Below are positions 24,745-33,566 of a stretch of 51,349 nt of DNA, one piece after another (within the stretch, counting starts at the first letter, position 1; every line of letters begins with the position of its first letter). The stretch covers positions 1 to 51,349 of the forward strand of contig NZ_CABTZZ010000014.1 of assembly GCF_902489465.1 (NCBI RefSeq), in the 5' to 3' direction. This DNA comes from an uncultured Varibaculum sp. Lineage in GTDB: Bacteria; Actinomycetota; Actinomycetes; Actinomycetales; Actinomycetaceae. A program made the position numbers and the translations under genes. Under the pieces are notes generated by a model. The model did no database searches. It was not told the origin of the DNA and worked only from the letters and a program-made list of their open reading frames with translations.

Positions 24745-25709
24745 AATCGCGCGCCGGCAAATCTGCGTTAGCCAAAAATCAGTTAAAGGATCAGCGTAAA
24801 CGTCTCACTAGGTTTCCTGGGGGGAGGGAGGCGTGTGCCGCTTTACTTATCGGGATAGCGGTTTGCGCTCTAGTGGCGAGTGTTATCTGGGCTGTGGGGA
24901 TACCTCGATCAGATACCGCAGCTACCAAAGAAGAACCCCAACTGCCAGGGCTAACTATCGCCGGGCAAAAGGTGAGCGCTGCCGAGTTTAAATACGCCCT
25001 CTCAGAGGTTAAATCCCAGGTAATAGCTGCTTGCGCCGGCGAAGAAAACTCTGTTGGCGCTGACTTTTGGCAAAAAAATCAAGCTAAATGTACTCGCCCA
25101 ACCGTTGCCCCCACTGCTGGCTCCGAGAACGAACGTAAACAGCTGGTACTGCAACAAGCGTATTCGCCTGCCAGTAAAAAGTTTTGCGCGAGCGCCAGCA
25201 AACCGGCTGAATATGCTGCTTGCCTGGCTGTGCATTTATTAGAAGGGCAGCACGCTGCCTATAGGCAAGCGGTGCTAGGGGGACAAATGACCGCCCCCAC
25301 CTGGGAAGAGGCGCTGCAGTCTTGGCGAGAGGGTAGCTCACCTAGCGAGGCCACAGCCGCCGCGAAGAATCAGACTTTCGAGGGCGAGCAACCTGATTTA
25401 GCGGTTTATCTTTCGAAATACGTCAGCAGTTTGCGTGACCAATATATTACTGCTGAACAAGCCCCGGGGATGAAGGTTAGTGACCGACAGGTTAAAGATC
25501 ACTATTTGGCTAACGCCTGGGATTTTGGTGAAGAAATTGCTAAGCTTTCCTCGGAAGAAGAAAAGTGGAAGATTATATCACCCAGCGTCAAAGTTGATCT
25601 TCGTACCCAGATTTATTACGACTTGTTAGCTCGGCAGGTTCAGGGTATGGAAACGGTGATTAATCAAGAAAGCGTAGTTGCTTTCGTTAAAGACACTTTC
25701 AGTAAATAG
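24741..25709 (+). CDS. Membrane-anchored extracellular protein, possibly PrsA/SurA-like
   Basis: 322 aa. A strongly basic cytoplasmic N-terminus (about residues 1-30) leads into one transmembrane helix (about 33-54), and the rest is extracellular and helical. Just after the helix, LPGLTIAGQKVSAAEFKYAL has the form of the opening of SurA/PrsA-type foldases (xNGxxIxxxEF); near the end, VSDRQVKDHYLANAWDF resembles their VTDxEVxxYY segment. No PPIase domain is evident between them. Four cysteines (ACAG, KCTRP, KFCAS, AACLA) could form two disulfides. It is translationally coupled to the SGNH gene (ATGA overlap) and precedes the beta-helix gene by 31 bp, so a chaperone role for those two large proteins is a reasonable guess, not shown. 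Confidence 0.6.
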   Translation: MKSRAGKSALAKNQLKDQRKRLTRFPGGREACAALLIGIAVCALVASVIWAVGIPRSDTAATKEEPQLPGLTIAGQKVSAAEFKYALSEVKSQVIAACAGEENSVGADFWQKNQAKCTRPTVAPTAGSENERKQLVLQQAYSPASKKFCASASKPAEYAACLAVHLLEGQHAAYRQAVLGGQMTAPTWEEALQSWREGSSPSEATAAAKNQTFEGEQPDLAVYLSKYVSSLRDQYITAEQAPGMKVSDRQVKDHYLANAWDFGEEIAKLSSEEEKWKIISPSVKVDLRTQIYYDLLARQVQGMETVINQESVVAFVKDTFSK

Positions 25710-25740
25710 AGCTGGTTACCCAGCAGGCGATAGGGGAAAG

Positions 25741-28700
25741 ATGAACCTGAAGAAACTTGCTAAAGCTACCGGTATCACCGTGCTTGCCACCAGTTTGGTT
25801 GCTCTGTCTCAGTTGCCGGCAGTGGCTGCCCCGGTGCAGGCGGAAATTATTCCTGCCACTACCTATTACGTGAGTGCGGCGGGTAATGACACTAATGATG
25901 GAAAATCTGAGGCTAAACCCCTTAAGACCTTAGGAGCTGTCAATAAACTGACTCTGCATGCCGGTGACAAGATTCTGTTAAAACGTGGGGATGTCTTTAA
26001 CAACCAGAATTTGTGTATCAGTGGCGATAAAGCCTTCAGGTTTAATGACGGCACTACCTGCGCCTACCAGGCAGATAGTGATGGAGCGCCCCTGGTGATT
26101 TCGGCATATGGCGAGGGCGATAAACCGGTAATTGCTGCTAATGGCGAGGGACAGTGGAAACTTGACTATGGTTTGACCTTGGGACACAGTCAGCATTATC
26201 TGGCTAAGGATGCGGTTTCTTCTACCGTAATGCTAAAAGACGCTGAAAACATCGAGCTTAGCGACCTAGAAATCACCAATATACGGCTCGAAGATGGCAG
26301 CGGAAAAGAAAACGGGTGCGCCTATAACGATAACTGCGCTCTTGACCGCACCGGGATTGCCGGGATCGCTCAAAATCAGGGAACGTTAGATCATGTGGCA
26401 CTAAAGAACCTTTACGTCCATGATGTGAAAGGTAATATCTACAATAAACACAGTGTTAATGGTGCGATTTATTTCAGTTCCCTAATCGCCAGCGACCAGA
26501 TGAAACCAGCTGCGAATCGTACGGCTCCGGGATTTAAGCCTGCCTTGGTCAAACCGGAAAAAGGATATCCCCGGTTTAATGATTTACAGATTATCAATAA
26601 CCGGGTAGAAAACTCCGGACGCTGGGGGATAGCCGCTGTTTACAGTGCTTACGCCAGCGTTGCCGTTGATGGTCGTATACAGATTCCGGGTGAGGTCATC
26701 ACCAAGTATGGTTCCACAAATGTGGTAATCATCAATAACTTTATTAAGAATATTGGTGGTGACGCGATTACCGCCATGTACGGGTATAAGCCAGTAGTTG
26801 AAAGCAATGTAGCCACCGAGATTGCTACCCAGATGAACACTACCGATTATCTTTTTGCGAAAGATACTCCCGGAAAATTTGCTAAGACGGGAGGGCGCGT
26901 AGCCGCCTCCATCTGGCCATGGAAATCAAAAGATGCCGTATTCCGCTTCAACGAGGGTTTCAATACCCAAAATGCCGATAAGGGTAATGGTGACGGAATG
27001 CCCTGGGATGCGGACTCAGGTGACGGTACCGTCTACGAGTACAACTATTCCGCCAATAACTCTGGGGGAACGGTGATGTTCTGCGGAGATCAGGCAGCAA
27101 ACTCCACCTTCCGTTTCAATATTGCGCAAAATGATTCCCTCGGGGCGCTTTCACCAACTTTTTGGGATGGAGGCTATAGCGGAAAGTATCCGAATGCGCA
27201 TGTTTACAACAATACTTTCTATTTGAAAGCAGGATCCTCGATTTTGCACCCTGCGCAAGCTCAGCAAGGAACGATGAAAGTAGAAAATAATATTTTCTAC
27301 AATATGAGTGACCAACCCCGCACTGAAGCTTGGAATCCCCTAGGGCATATCACCTGGGATCCAAAAGATATTGATGGGAACGCCAAGGTAACTTACTCCC
27401 ATAACCTTTACTACAACTACGCTAACTATCCCGCTAGCGACCTCAATCCCGTAAAAGTAAGTAAAGGCAGCGCGGTACTGGCAGATCCGGGGAAAGCTCC
27501 CAGTGATGCTGCCACTGGTATGAAAGCACGCCCCCACTATTTCCCCGGGTTAAGTTATGCCGAAGCGGATGCCAAGACCACGGTCTTTGATGGTTACAAG
27601 CTGGCCGCTAACTCGCCAGCAATTGGGAAAGGTAAAGAAATAGTTGACGATAACGGCTTTGCTTTAGGTACTGATTTCTTTGGACGCACCGCCAACACAT
27701 TTGATATTGGGGCAGTCTCTACCGATCAAAAACCGCTCCCGCCAGCAACCGTTACCGATAGTGCAAAACTGGTTAGCACCACCTATCAGGTAACTGACGG
27801 AGAAACCGTACCCAGCAAGAATGGTGCGTATAAAGCTGGAAATACTATTCACGTTCCCTCAACGGAAAAGAGTCCCAGCACGGTTGCGGAAGTGCTCTCT
27901 AACCTAACTGTAGAGGGTAAAGCGCAAATAGTTGATGCTGCCGGTAACGCTCAGGCAGGGGACGCACTGGTGGCAACGGGAATGAAGCTAAAGATTACCT
28001 CATTAGATGGCAAAGTTACCAGCGAGTTCCCGCTGTCTATAGATAACGTTTATAGTTGGCTGGATGACTACACCCATAACGTGCAAGGCAATGTCTGGTT
28101 TGGGCAAAAGCAGACAGGCGCTAATGGTAAATGGGTAAATATCGATAAAGCTGACCCTACATGGCCGAACTGGCAGGTAGACCAGTATTACGGGCCGGGT
28201 ATTAACGGCGCTCAACTAGCTCCCACCGACCGGAGCGCTCTCTACGGTTTGCTTTCTGATTCACCGACATCTGCAGGCGCAACCGCAATGGCGTGGCGGG
28301 CTCCCAAGACCGGTTATATTACTTTCAAAATTAAGGACGCGGCGGCAGGTAAACCTGCAGAACCATTCTTGCGTCAAGGGGATGCTACCGGCGGGACAGT
28401 CACCGTGAAACTGCTGGTAAACGGAATCGAGAAACGTTCTTTGACTTTAGTAAAGAAAGAGATTCGCCCGGATGGAGAATTTAATTTCACCGCCAATGAT
28501 GCGAATGCTTTACGGGTTTCTAAAGGGGACTTTGTGCGGGTAGTTGCTGAATCTAGCGGCAATCCCGCCCAACCATCGATGTTCGTTAGCCCCACTATCA
28601 CCTATATTGATCGCACAGTAGATACGGAAGTTATCCCCGTGAAACCGGGAACTGCTACCGGCGACCCTGATACTCCAACTCCGGGTCAAGATCCGCAAAC

Positions 28701-29385
28701 CGATAAAGGATATGTGGAAGGTAAAGTTCCAGGATTTGCCCTGAGTCTGGCAGGAGACAAAGTTACCGGTAAAGTGACTTTACCGCAGGTTGAAGGTATA
28801 GAATATCTGGTTAATGGAGCCCCATTAGCTGATAGCTATCCGGCCGGCCCCGTGGTTGTGACCCTAAAAGCGAAAGCCGGTTACAAACTGGGAGAAAGTG
28901 CCACCACGGAATGGAAATTCACGGTGCCCGCCACCCCTGAATTTGCCAGTGAGACTGGAAAACTGCAGATTCCCACCACTGTCGGCGTGAGCTATGACGC
29001 GCAAAATCAGACGGTGGCTCCCGGTAAATCGGTGACAGTAACCGCTACCGCTAGTGATGATTATTCATTTGCGGCTACCCGTGCTGTGAAGTGGACATTT
29101 ACCGCTGATCAGAAGGATGATCCTAAGCCAGGTACTGACCCGCAGAAGCCAGGTACCGACCCCGAGAAACCGGGAACAGTTCCCTCTGACAATCCGACTC
29201 AGCCGGACAGTGGAACAGTCGCTGATGGGAAGCAGAAGAATCCCAACAAACCGGCTACATCGGTCAGACAGAATCGGGGTTCACTGGTTACTACTGGTAG
29301 CCTGGCAGGTATGGTAGCTATTGCTGCTTTAACACTTGGGGTTGCGGGAATGGCGATTGTTCGGCGACGCGCTAAGGAGCAATAG
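25741..29385 (+). CDS. Wall-anchored right-handed parallel beta-helix protein
   Basis: 1214-aa surface protein. Signal peptide about 1-30 (LPAVAAPVQA). TYYVSAAGNDTNDGKS...PLKTL is the classical start of a parallel beta-helix (DUF1565/pectate-lyase-like), running to about residue 660 with repeated short Asn-rich turns (IINNRVEN, VIINNFIKNI, VYNNTFYL, VENNIFYNM). Next comes a beta-sandwich of carbohydrate-binding appearance (about 720-965, with VTVKLLVNGIEKRSL), two bacterial beta repeats ending in W-KFT/W-TFTAD, a KPGTDP-rich linker, and the sorting signal LVTTG (1182-1186), a hydrophobic segment and RRRAKEQ. Probably binds or cleaves a polysaccharide; no lyase catalytic residues were identified. 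Start at ATG 25741 behind GGGGAAAG. Confidence 0.85.
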   Translation: MNLKKLAKATGITVLATSLVALSQLPAVAAPVQAEIIPATTYYVSAAGNDTNDGKSEAKPLKTLGAVNKLTLHAGDKILLKRGDVFNNQNLCISGDKAFRFNDGTTCAYQADSDGAPLVISAYGEGDKPVIAANGEGQWKLDYGLTLGHSQHYLAKDAVSSTVMLKDAENIELSDLEITNIRLEDGSGKENGCAYNDNCALDRTGIAGIAQNQGTLDHVALKNLYVHDVKGNIYNKHSVNGAIYFSSLIASDQMKPAANRTAPGFKPALVKPEKGYPRFNDLQIINNRVENSGRWGIAAVYSAYASVAVDGRIQIPGEVITKYGSTNVVIINNFIKNIGGDAITAMYGYKPVVESNVATEIATQMNTTDYLFAKDTPGKFAKTGGRVAASIWPWKSKDAVFRFNEGFNTQNADKGNGDGMPWDADSGDGTVYEYNYSANNSGGTVMFCGDQAANSTFRFNIAQNDSLGALSPTFWDGGYSGKYPNAHVYNNTFYLKAGSSILHPAQAQQGTMKVENNIFYNMSDQPRTEAWNPLGHITWDPKDIDGNAKVTYSHNLYYNYANYPASDLNPVKVSKGSAVLADPGKAPSDAATGMKARPHYFPGLSYAEADAKTTVFDGYKLAANSPAIGKGKEIVDDNGFALGTDFFGRTANTFDIGAVSTDQKPLPPATVTDSAKLVSTTYQVTDGETVPSKNGAYKAGNTIHVPSTEKSPSTVAEVLSNLTVEGKAQIVDAAGNAQAGDALVATGMKLKITSLDGKVTSEFPLSIDNVYSWLDDYTHNVQGNVWFGQKQTGANGKWVNIDKADPTWPNWQVDQYYGPGINGAQLAPTDRSALYGLLSDSPTSAGATAMAWRAPKTGYITFKIKDAAAGKPAEPFLRQGDATGGTVTVKLLVNGIEKRSLTLVKKEIRPDGEFNFTANDANALRVSKGDFVRVVAESSGNPAQPSMFVSPTITYIDRTVDTEVIPVKPGTATGDPDTPTPGQDPQTDKGYVEGKVPGFALSLAGDKVTGKVTLPQVEGIEYLVNGAPLADSYPAGPVVVTLKAKAGYKLGESATTEWKFTVPATPEFASETGKLQIPTTVGVSYDAQNQTVAPGKSVTVTATASDDYSFAATRAVKWTFTADQKDDPKPGTDPQKPGTDPEKPGTVPSDNPTQPDSGTVADGKQKNPNKPATSVRQNRGSLVTTGSLAGMVAIAALTLGVAGMAIVRRRAKEQ

Positions 29386-29457
29386 CAATCGCGCTGAATA
29401 CTCGACCTCTCAGAACGCCGGAGCGCTATTTGTCAATAATGATGAAATAATGAAGAC

Positions 29458-30066
29458 GTGAAGTCTCCGCAACCGCCTAAAAGTGTACAAAGAGAGAATA
29501 CCCGCAAGCAGGGCTCTGCTTTCCGGTCAGTTTCTCCTTTGGTGCGCACCGCTAGGCGCAATCGGGGACGTTCCCCGGTGGTCAAAGCGGCTAACCGGCG
29601 GGTCAAGGTAGGTTCACGCTTTTCGGTAACTGTGGGTACCATCCTGGTGGTAGCCTCCATATTTTTGCTACTAGTGGGGGCTCCCTTGTTTGATCTGGTA
29701 AGCCAGCTGGAACAACGTAACAAGGTACATGCACAACTGGTGGCGGCGAAACAAGAAAACCGAGAACTGCATAAAGAATTAGATCTTTGGAATAACTCAG
29801 ATTATCTAACCCAGCAGGCGCGCGAGCGGCTCGGTTACGTAAAACCGGGTGAAACTCGCTATGCGGTGGTGGATCCTGGCAAAGACTATCAGGCACGCCA
29901 GGAAGCAAAACTAGAGAAACTGCCGGCTCGCCCCTGGTACTTAGAGGTTACCCACTCGGTGAAAATGGCGGGGCAAAGCACAGATACTAAAGAATCCTCG
30001 ACTCAAACTCGTCCGCAACCTGCCCCGGGAGCCACCCCTCAACAAGAAAAGGCAAAAAAGAAGTGA
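29458..30066 (+). CDS. divIC: Septum formation initiator (DivIC/FtsB family)
   Basis: 202-aa single-pass membrane protein of the divisome. Cytoplasmic basic N-terminus (about 1-60), one transmembrane helix (about 62-80, ILVVASIFLLLVGAPLFDLV), a coiled coil (about 82-110, QLEQRNKVHAQLVAAKQENREL), then the conserved YLTQQARERLGYVKPGE motif of FtsB/DivIC, and a charged tail ending in Lys-rich sequence. It links FtsQ and FtsL and activates septal wall synthesis. Start is GTG 29458 with weak ribosome binding; the frame has no better one. Its TGA overlaps the next start (GTGA). It normally follows eno directly. Confidence 0.92.
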   Translation: MKSPQPPKSVQRENTRKQGSAFRSVSPLVRTARRNRGRSPVVKAANRRVKVGSRFSVTVGTILVVASIFLLLVGAPLFDLVSQLEQRNKVHAQLVAAKQENRELHKELDLWNNSDYLTQQARERLGYVKPGETRYAVVDPGKDYQARQEAKLEKLPARPWYLEVTHSVKMAGQSTDTKESSTQTRPQPAPGATPQQEKAKKK

Positions 30067-30590
30067 GTTTTAAACTTGACGAAGCCACCCCCGCCGACCT
30101 GGAAACCCTATCTTCCCAGTTAGGAAGGATTCCTCGCGGAGTGGTGGGAGTCGCTGCGCGCTGTGTGTGCGGCCGACCCGCGGTAGTGGCGACCGCTCCG
30201 CGCCTAGAGGACGGATCTCCCTTCCCTACGACCCTGTATTTGACCCTCCCCAGCTTGGTGCGCGCCCTATCCACCTTGGAAGCCTCCGGGAAAATGGCTG
30301 ACTATCAGCAATTGCTATCAGAAGATGAGGAATTGGCTGCCGATTATCGGCGTGCACACCTGGAATATATTGCAGTTCGTGAGCGCGTGGGGCAACAGGT
30401 TGGAATCGAAGAAGTGCCAGAAATTGCGGGAATCAGCGCAGGCGGAATGCCCGAACGGGTCAAATGCCTACACGCCCTCGCTGCCCAAACCCTCGCTTGT
30501 GGTAAAAAAGTAAACCCCATCGGTGATTTAGCACTAGCTGACCTGAAAGCTACCGCCCTATGGGACAGCGACCACTGCTACTGTGAATAG
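30063..30590 (+). CDS. DUF501 protein
   Basis: 175-aa soluble protein of the actinobacterial DUF501 family, function unknown. Landmarks are LGRIPRGVVGVAARC-CGRPAVV near the N-terminus, PTTLYLTLPSLVRALSTLEASG, the ERVKCLHALAAQTLA block and the ending WDSDHCYCE, whose conserved cysteines and histidine (with C34-x-C36) could bind metal. GTG 30063 overlaps the divIC stop, so it is translationally coupled. It sits between divIC and ppx as in mycobacteria (Rv1024-Rv1026). Confidence 0.92.
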   Translation: MSFKLDEATPADLETLSSQLGRIPRGVVGVAARCVCGRPAVVATAPRLEDGSPFPTTLYLTLPSLVRALSTLEASGKMADYQQLLSEDEELAADYRRAHLEYIAVRERVGQQVGIEEVPEIAGISAGGMPERVKCLHALAAQTLACGKKVNPIGDLALADLKATALWDSDHCYCE

Positions 30591-30720
30591 TCGTTGGTTT
30601 TCCCCATCGATAATAGGGCGCGTCTAGGCATCGCTGTCTCGGTAAGAAATACTTTCGACCCATGGTTTTCGTTCAGCTCTCCTGTTAGTCAGGAATCTGA
30701 ATCCGTGAAAATATAGGGCT

Positions 30721-31719
30721 ATGGCATTAGTTGCAGGTATTGATTGTGGCACCAACTCGATTCGTTTAATCATTGCTCGCCGGGAGAGTCCCAGCGAGCC
30801 GATGACGGTTCTAGCTCGCGAAATGCGGATAGTGCGCCTGGGGGAGGGAATCGATAAAACTGGGCAGTTCGCACCGGCAGCCCTAGAACGCACCTTTGCA
30901 GCCACAAAAGAATACGCACAGATTATCTCCAAATACGGGGTGGACAAGATTCGTTTTGTTGCCACCTCCGCCAGCCGAGACGCGAAAAACCGGGACGAGT
31001 TTTTCACCGGGATCAAGGAACGCCTAGGGGTAATCCCCGAGGTTATTTCCGGAGATGAAGAAGCAACCCTATCTTTTTCCGGTGCTACCTCCTCCTTTAA
31101 AGACGAGGACGAGCCGGTACTGTTGGTAGATATTGGGGGCGGGTCTACCGAGTTTGTTTTAGGTCAGCGCGGGCAGGTAATGGACACTATTTCCACCAAT
31201 ATGGGTTCGGTGCGGGTTTTTGAGCGTTACCTGGCGCCGGTTATTGCGGATGCTAAACGCGGGGACGGCTCCCTAGATCCTCGCCAGACTCCCGGCATGG
31301 CGAAAGCCCTAATAAAAGCCACTTCCGCAATTGATGAATTAATAGATGAGGCTGATCAAAAACTAGGGTTAGACCGCGCCCGCACCCTGATTGGGGTAGC
31401 CGGAACGGTCACTACCATTACTGCCCACGCCCTCGGCTTAGAAGAATACCAGCCCGAAAAAATCCATGGCTCGCGGATAACGCCCGCGCAAATGCTGCGG
31501 TCGTGCAACTGGATGATGAATCAGCCGGTATCTGCGCGCGCCGCCCTAGGGTATATGCCCACCGGACGCGCCGATGTTATCGGCGCGGGTGCGCTGGTAT
31601 GGTCCCGAATTATTGAACGTATCAACGGGGAAATCGAACCTGACGGCAGCGGTTTGAAAGAAATAATAACTTCAGAAACCGACATATTAGACGGCATTTC
31701 CCTGTCAATCTTGCCCTAG
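30721..31719 (+). CDS. ppx: Exopolyphosphatase/pppGpp phosphohydrolase (Ppx/GppA)
   Basis: 332-aa member of the ASKHA superfamily that removes terminal phosphate from polyphosphate or pppGpp. Visible: the phosphate-1 motif GIDCGTNSIRL (residues 6-16), the catalytic-Glu region with FVATSASRDAKN, phosphate-2 motif LVDIGGGSTEFV (near 137-148), and the later IGVAGTVTTITA. The length matches the short two-domain actinobacterial class that lacks the HD-like C-terminal domains. It completes the eno-divIC-DUF501-ppx block and converges on the O-mannosyltransferase gene. Confidence 0.93.
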   Translation: MALVAGIDCGTNSIRLIIARRESPSEPMTVLAREMRIVRLGEGIDKTGQFAPAALERTFAATKEYAQIISKYGVDKIRFVATSASRDAKNRDEFFTGIKERLGVIPEVISGDEEATLSFSGATSSFKDEDEPVLLVDIGGGSTEFVLGQRGQVMDTISTNMGSVRVFERYLAPVIADAKRGDGSLDPRQTPGMAKALIKATSAIDELIDEADQKLGLDRARTLIGVAGTVTTITAHALGLEEYQPEKIHGSRITPAQMLRSCNWMMNQPVSARAALGYMPTGRADVIGAGALVWSRIIERINGEIEPDGSGLKEIITSETDILDGISLSILP

Positions 31720-31786
31720 GGATTTAGCTGTCCTCCTCCTATTAACCAATCGAGATAAAGGCGGTACCGACGGGGTGAGGGGCGTC

Positions 31787-33529
31787 CTAAATCCAGGAGC
31801 TAAACCACATCCGCCAACCCCAATGTGAATAGGGAATCGGCATCCCGCTAACTACCGGATAGAAGAATAGCGCGACCAGTAAAATCACGATAACCAGGGC
31901 AATCCCCATCGAAACCGCGATATCGGGAGTGCGTCGCGCAGGGGCAACTAGCTGATCTCGGCACGCTATCAGCGGCTCGGGATGAGGCCGCAATAACCCC
32001 AGAAGAAGCCCGATCAGATAGGCAACCGCTAAAGCTAGGAAGGGAGTTAGCACCACCATATAGAACATAAAAATGGTGCGATACCAGTACAGGAGCCAGG
32101 GTGCCCATAGTCCCAGATAGCCGACCAGGATTACTCCCGCTCGCCAGTCACGGCGAACGAAGGTACAGTAAATAATCACTGCCAGGGCGATTACTCCCAC
32201 CCACCACAGCATCGGGTTACCCAGTGAAGACATAGCTTCCACCGTGAAATCCCCATTATCGCCATGCGGTTTTTCAAACAGCATGGAGGTAGGGCGCTGA
32301 TTAATCAGCCATTGCCACGGATAAGACTGATAGGGGTGTTTACTGGTTACCCCAGTGTGGAACTTCATCACTTCACTCATATAGGTGAGGTAATCAGAAA
32401 TCGGATCTAACCAAGAGGAATCTCCGGCCGCGGAGGCCGTTTTTCCATGCCCCCAGGCGTTAGGGTGGGTAAACCAGTTCCACCAGTTCAGCAAATACAC
32501 CGCGAAGGCTACTAAGACTAGCTGTGCGAACGCCGGCAGTCCTCCTCGAAGAACCGCCCCCAGCCAAGCACGTTGCTTACCTTTAATACCGGGATATTGC
32601 TTACTGAGCGCGCTAGGGGATATCCGCAGCACCGAAAGCCGCAAAGTTAGATCCCGTAAGAAGACGAAAATACCGCACACTGCCAACAGATAAAGTCCGG
32701 ACCATTTCACCGCGCAGGCACATCCTAGCCAGATCCCCGCTGCTACCAGCCACCAGCGCATTCCCGTCAGGTCGTTGCCCAGCTCTGCTCCCAACAACTC
32801 GCGAGCCATCCTTCGGCGCACCTGCAGTTGGTCATAAACCACGCATAGCACTCCAGCCAGGCAAAACACCGCTAAGATCCCATCTAAGAGCCCTACGCGC
32901 GAGAGGGAAATCGCTACTCCGTCGGTGGCGATAAAAATCCCTGCAATCCCGGTGAGAATCCAAGAGTCAAATAATGCCCAAGCTAGACGGCAGGTTAGAT
33001 ACACCAAGATAATCCCGGAGATAGCGGCCGCAATCCGCCAGCCGAAAGGATTTGACCACCCGAAAAGCTTCATCCCCAAACCAATAATCCATTTACCCAG
33101 GGGGGGATGTACTACAAATGCCGGATCGGCGGTGGCTGCCGCAAAATCCCCGGCAGCGAACTTAACGTCCTCTCCTTTGGGCCAGTTAGTTTCGTAACCA
33201 AAATGCCACAGAGAATAGGCATCTTTTACATAGTAGGTTTCATCGAAAATCAGTTTGCGGGTGACACCCAGGCGGGGTAAGCGCGTGATAGCGGCTACCA
33301 CGCAAGCGATAAGGGTAACTATCCAGGATCGCCTGTTGTTGATTGCCTCTTTGTCTCGCTGCCCACGCCATCCGAGCAGATAGAGTCGAGGCAGTGAGGT
33401 AACAGAAGTCCACGAAGGTGCGGGTGGACGCCTGCGGCGAGATTTAGGCTTGAGCTTGTCGCTTGTCGTCAAAGTTTTTCGTGCCGCTGCCGGTGGGGGC
33501 GGAGCGGGACGTCCAGGCATTGCTTGCAT
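31787..33529 (-). CDS. pmt: Polyprenol-phosphate-mannose protein O-mannosyltransferase
   Basis: 580-aa GT39-family membrane enzyme that moves mannose from polyprenyl-phosphate-mannose to Ser/Thr of proteins during Sec export. Residues 1-65 are a Pro/Lys/Arg-rich cytoplasmic tail; the first membrane helix follows and then the first external loop with the catalytic IFDETYYVKDA (D96, E97). About ten further hydrophobic segments and the PMT_4TMC region (HPYQSYPWQW, WYRTIFMFYMVVLTPFLALA) follow. Upstream in-frame codons exist, but I prefer ATG 33529 because TAATAT lies 7 nt before it. Divergent from rsmI, as in mycobacteria (Rv1002c/Rv1003). Likely acceptors are the exported proteins with Pro/Ser/Thr-rich linkers in this window. 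Confidence 0.92.
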   Translation of the reverse strand: MQAMPGRPAPPPPAAARKTLTTSDKLKPKSRRRRPPAPSWTSVTSLPRLYLLGWRGQRDKEAINNRRSWIVTLIACVVAAITRLPRLGVTRKLIFDETYYVKDAYSLWHFGYETNWPKGEDVKFAAGDFAAATADPAFVVHPPLGKWIIGLGMKLFGWSNPFGWRIAAAISGIILVYLTCRLAWALFDSWILTGIAGIFIATDGVAISLSRVGLLDGILAVFCLAGVLCVVYDQLQVRRRMARELLGAELGNDLTGMRWWLVAAGIWLGCACAVKWSGLYLLAVCGIFVFLRDLTLRLSVLRISPSALSKQYPGIKGKQRAWLGAVLRGGLPAFAQLVLVAFAVYLLNWWNWFTHPNAWGHGKTASAAGDSSWLDPISDYLTYMSEVMKFHTGVTSKHPYQSYPWQWLINQRPTSMLFEKPHGDNGDFTVEAMSSLGNPMLWWVGVIALAVIIYCTFVRRDWRAGVILVGYLGLWAPWLLYWYRTIFMFYMVVLTPFLALAVAYLIGLLLGLLRPHPEPLIACRDQLVAPARRTPDIAVSMGIALVIVILLVALFFYPVVSGMPIPYSHWGWRMWFSSWI

Positions 33530-33536
33530 GTACTCG

Positions 33537-33559
33537 ATATTATCCGGATAGGGCATAAT
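33537..33559. promoter_or_regulatory. Back-to-back leaderless promoters of pmt and rsmI
   Basis: Minus strand: TAATAT (33542 to 33537) then seven bases and ATG of pmt. Plus strand: CATAAT (33554-33559) then seven bases and GTG of rsmI. The two start codons are only 37 bp apart, so the -35 regions overlap the opposite promoter and the two transcripts should compete for RNA polymerase. Confidence 0.5.
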
Positions 33560-33566
33560 TGCGAGA

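Noticed and set aside
21521..29457. Insertion sequence or prophage ends around the surface locus
   Set aside because: No transposase, integrase, target duplications or tRNA target were seen; the locus may have been gained by homologous exchange.
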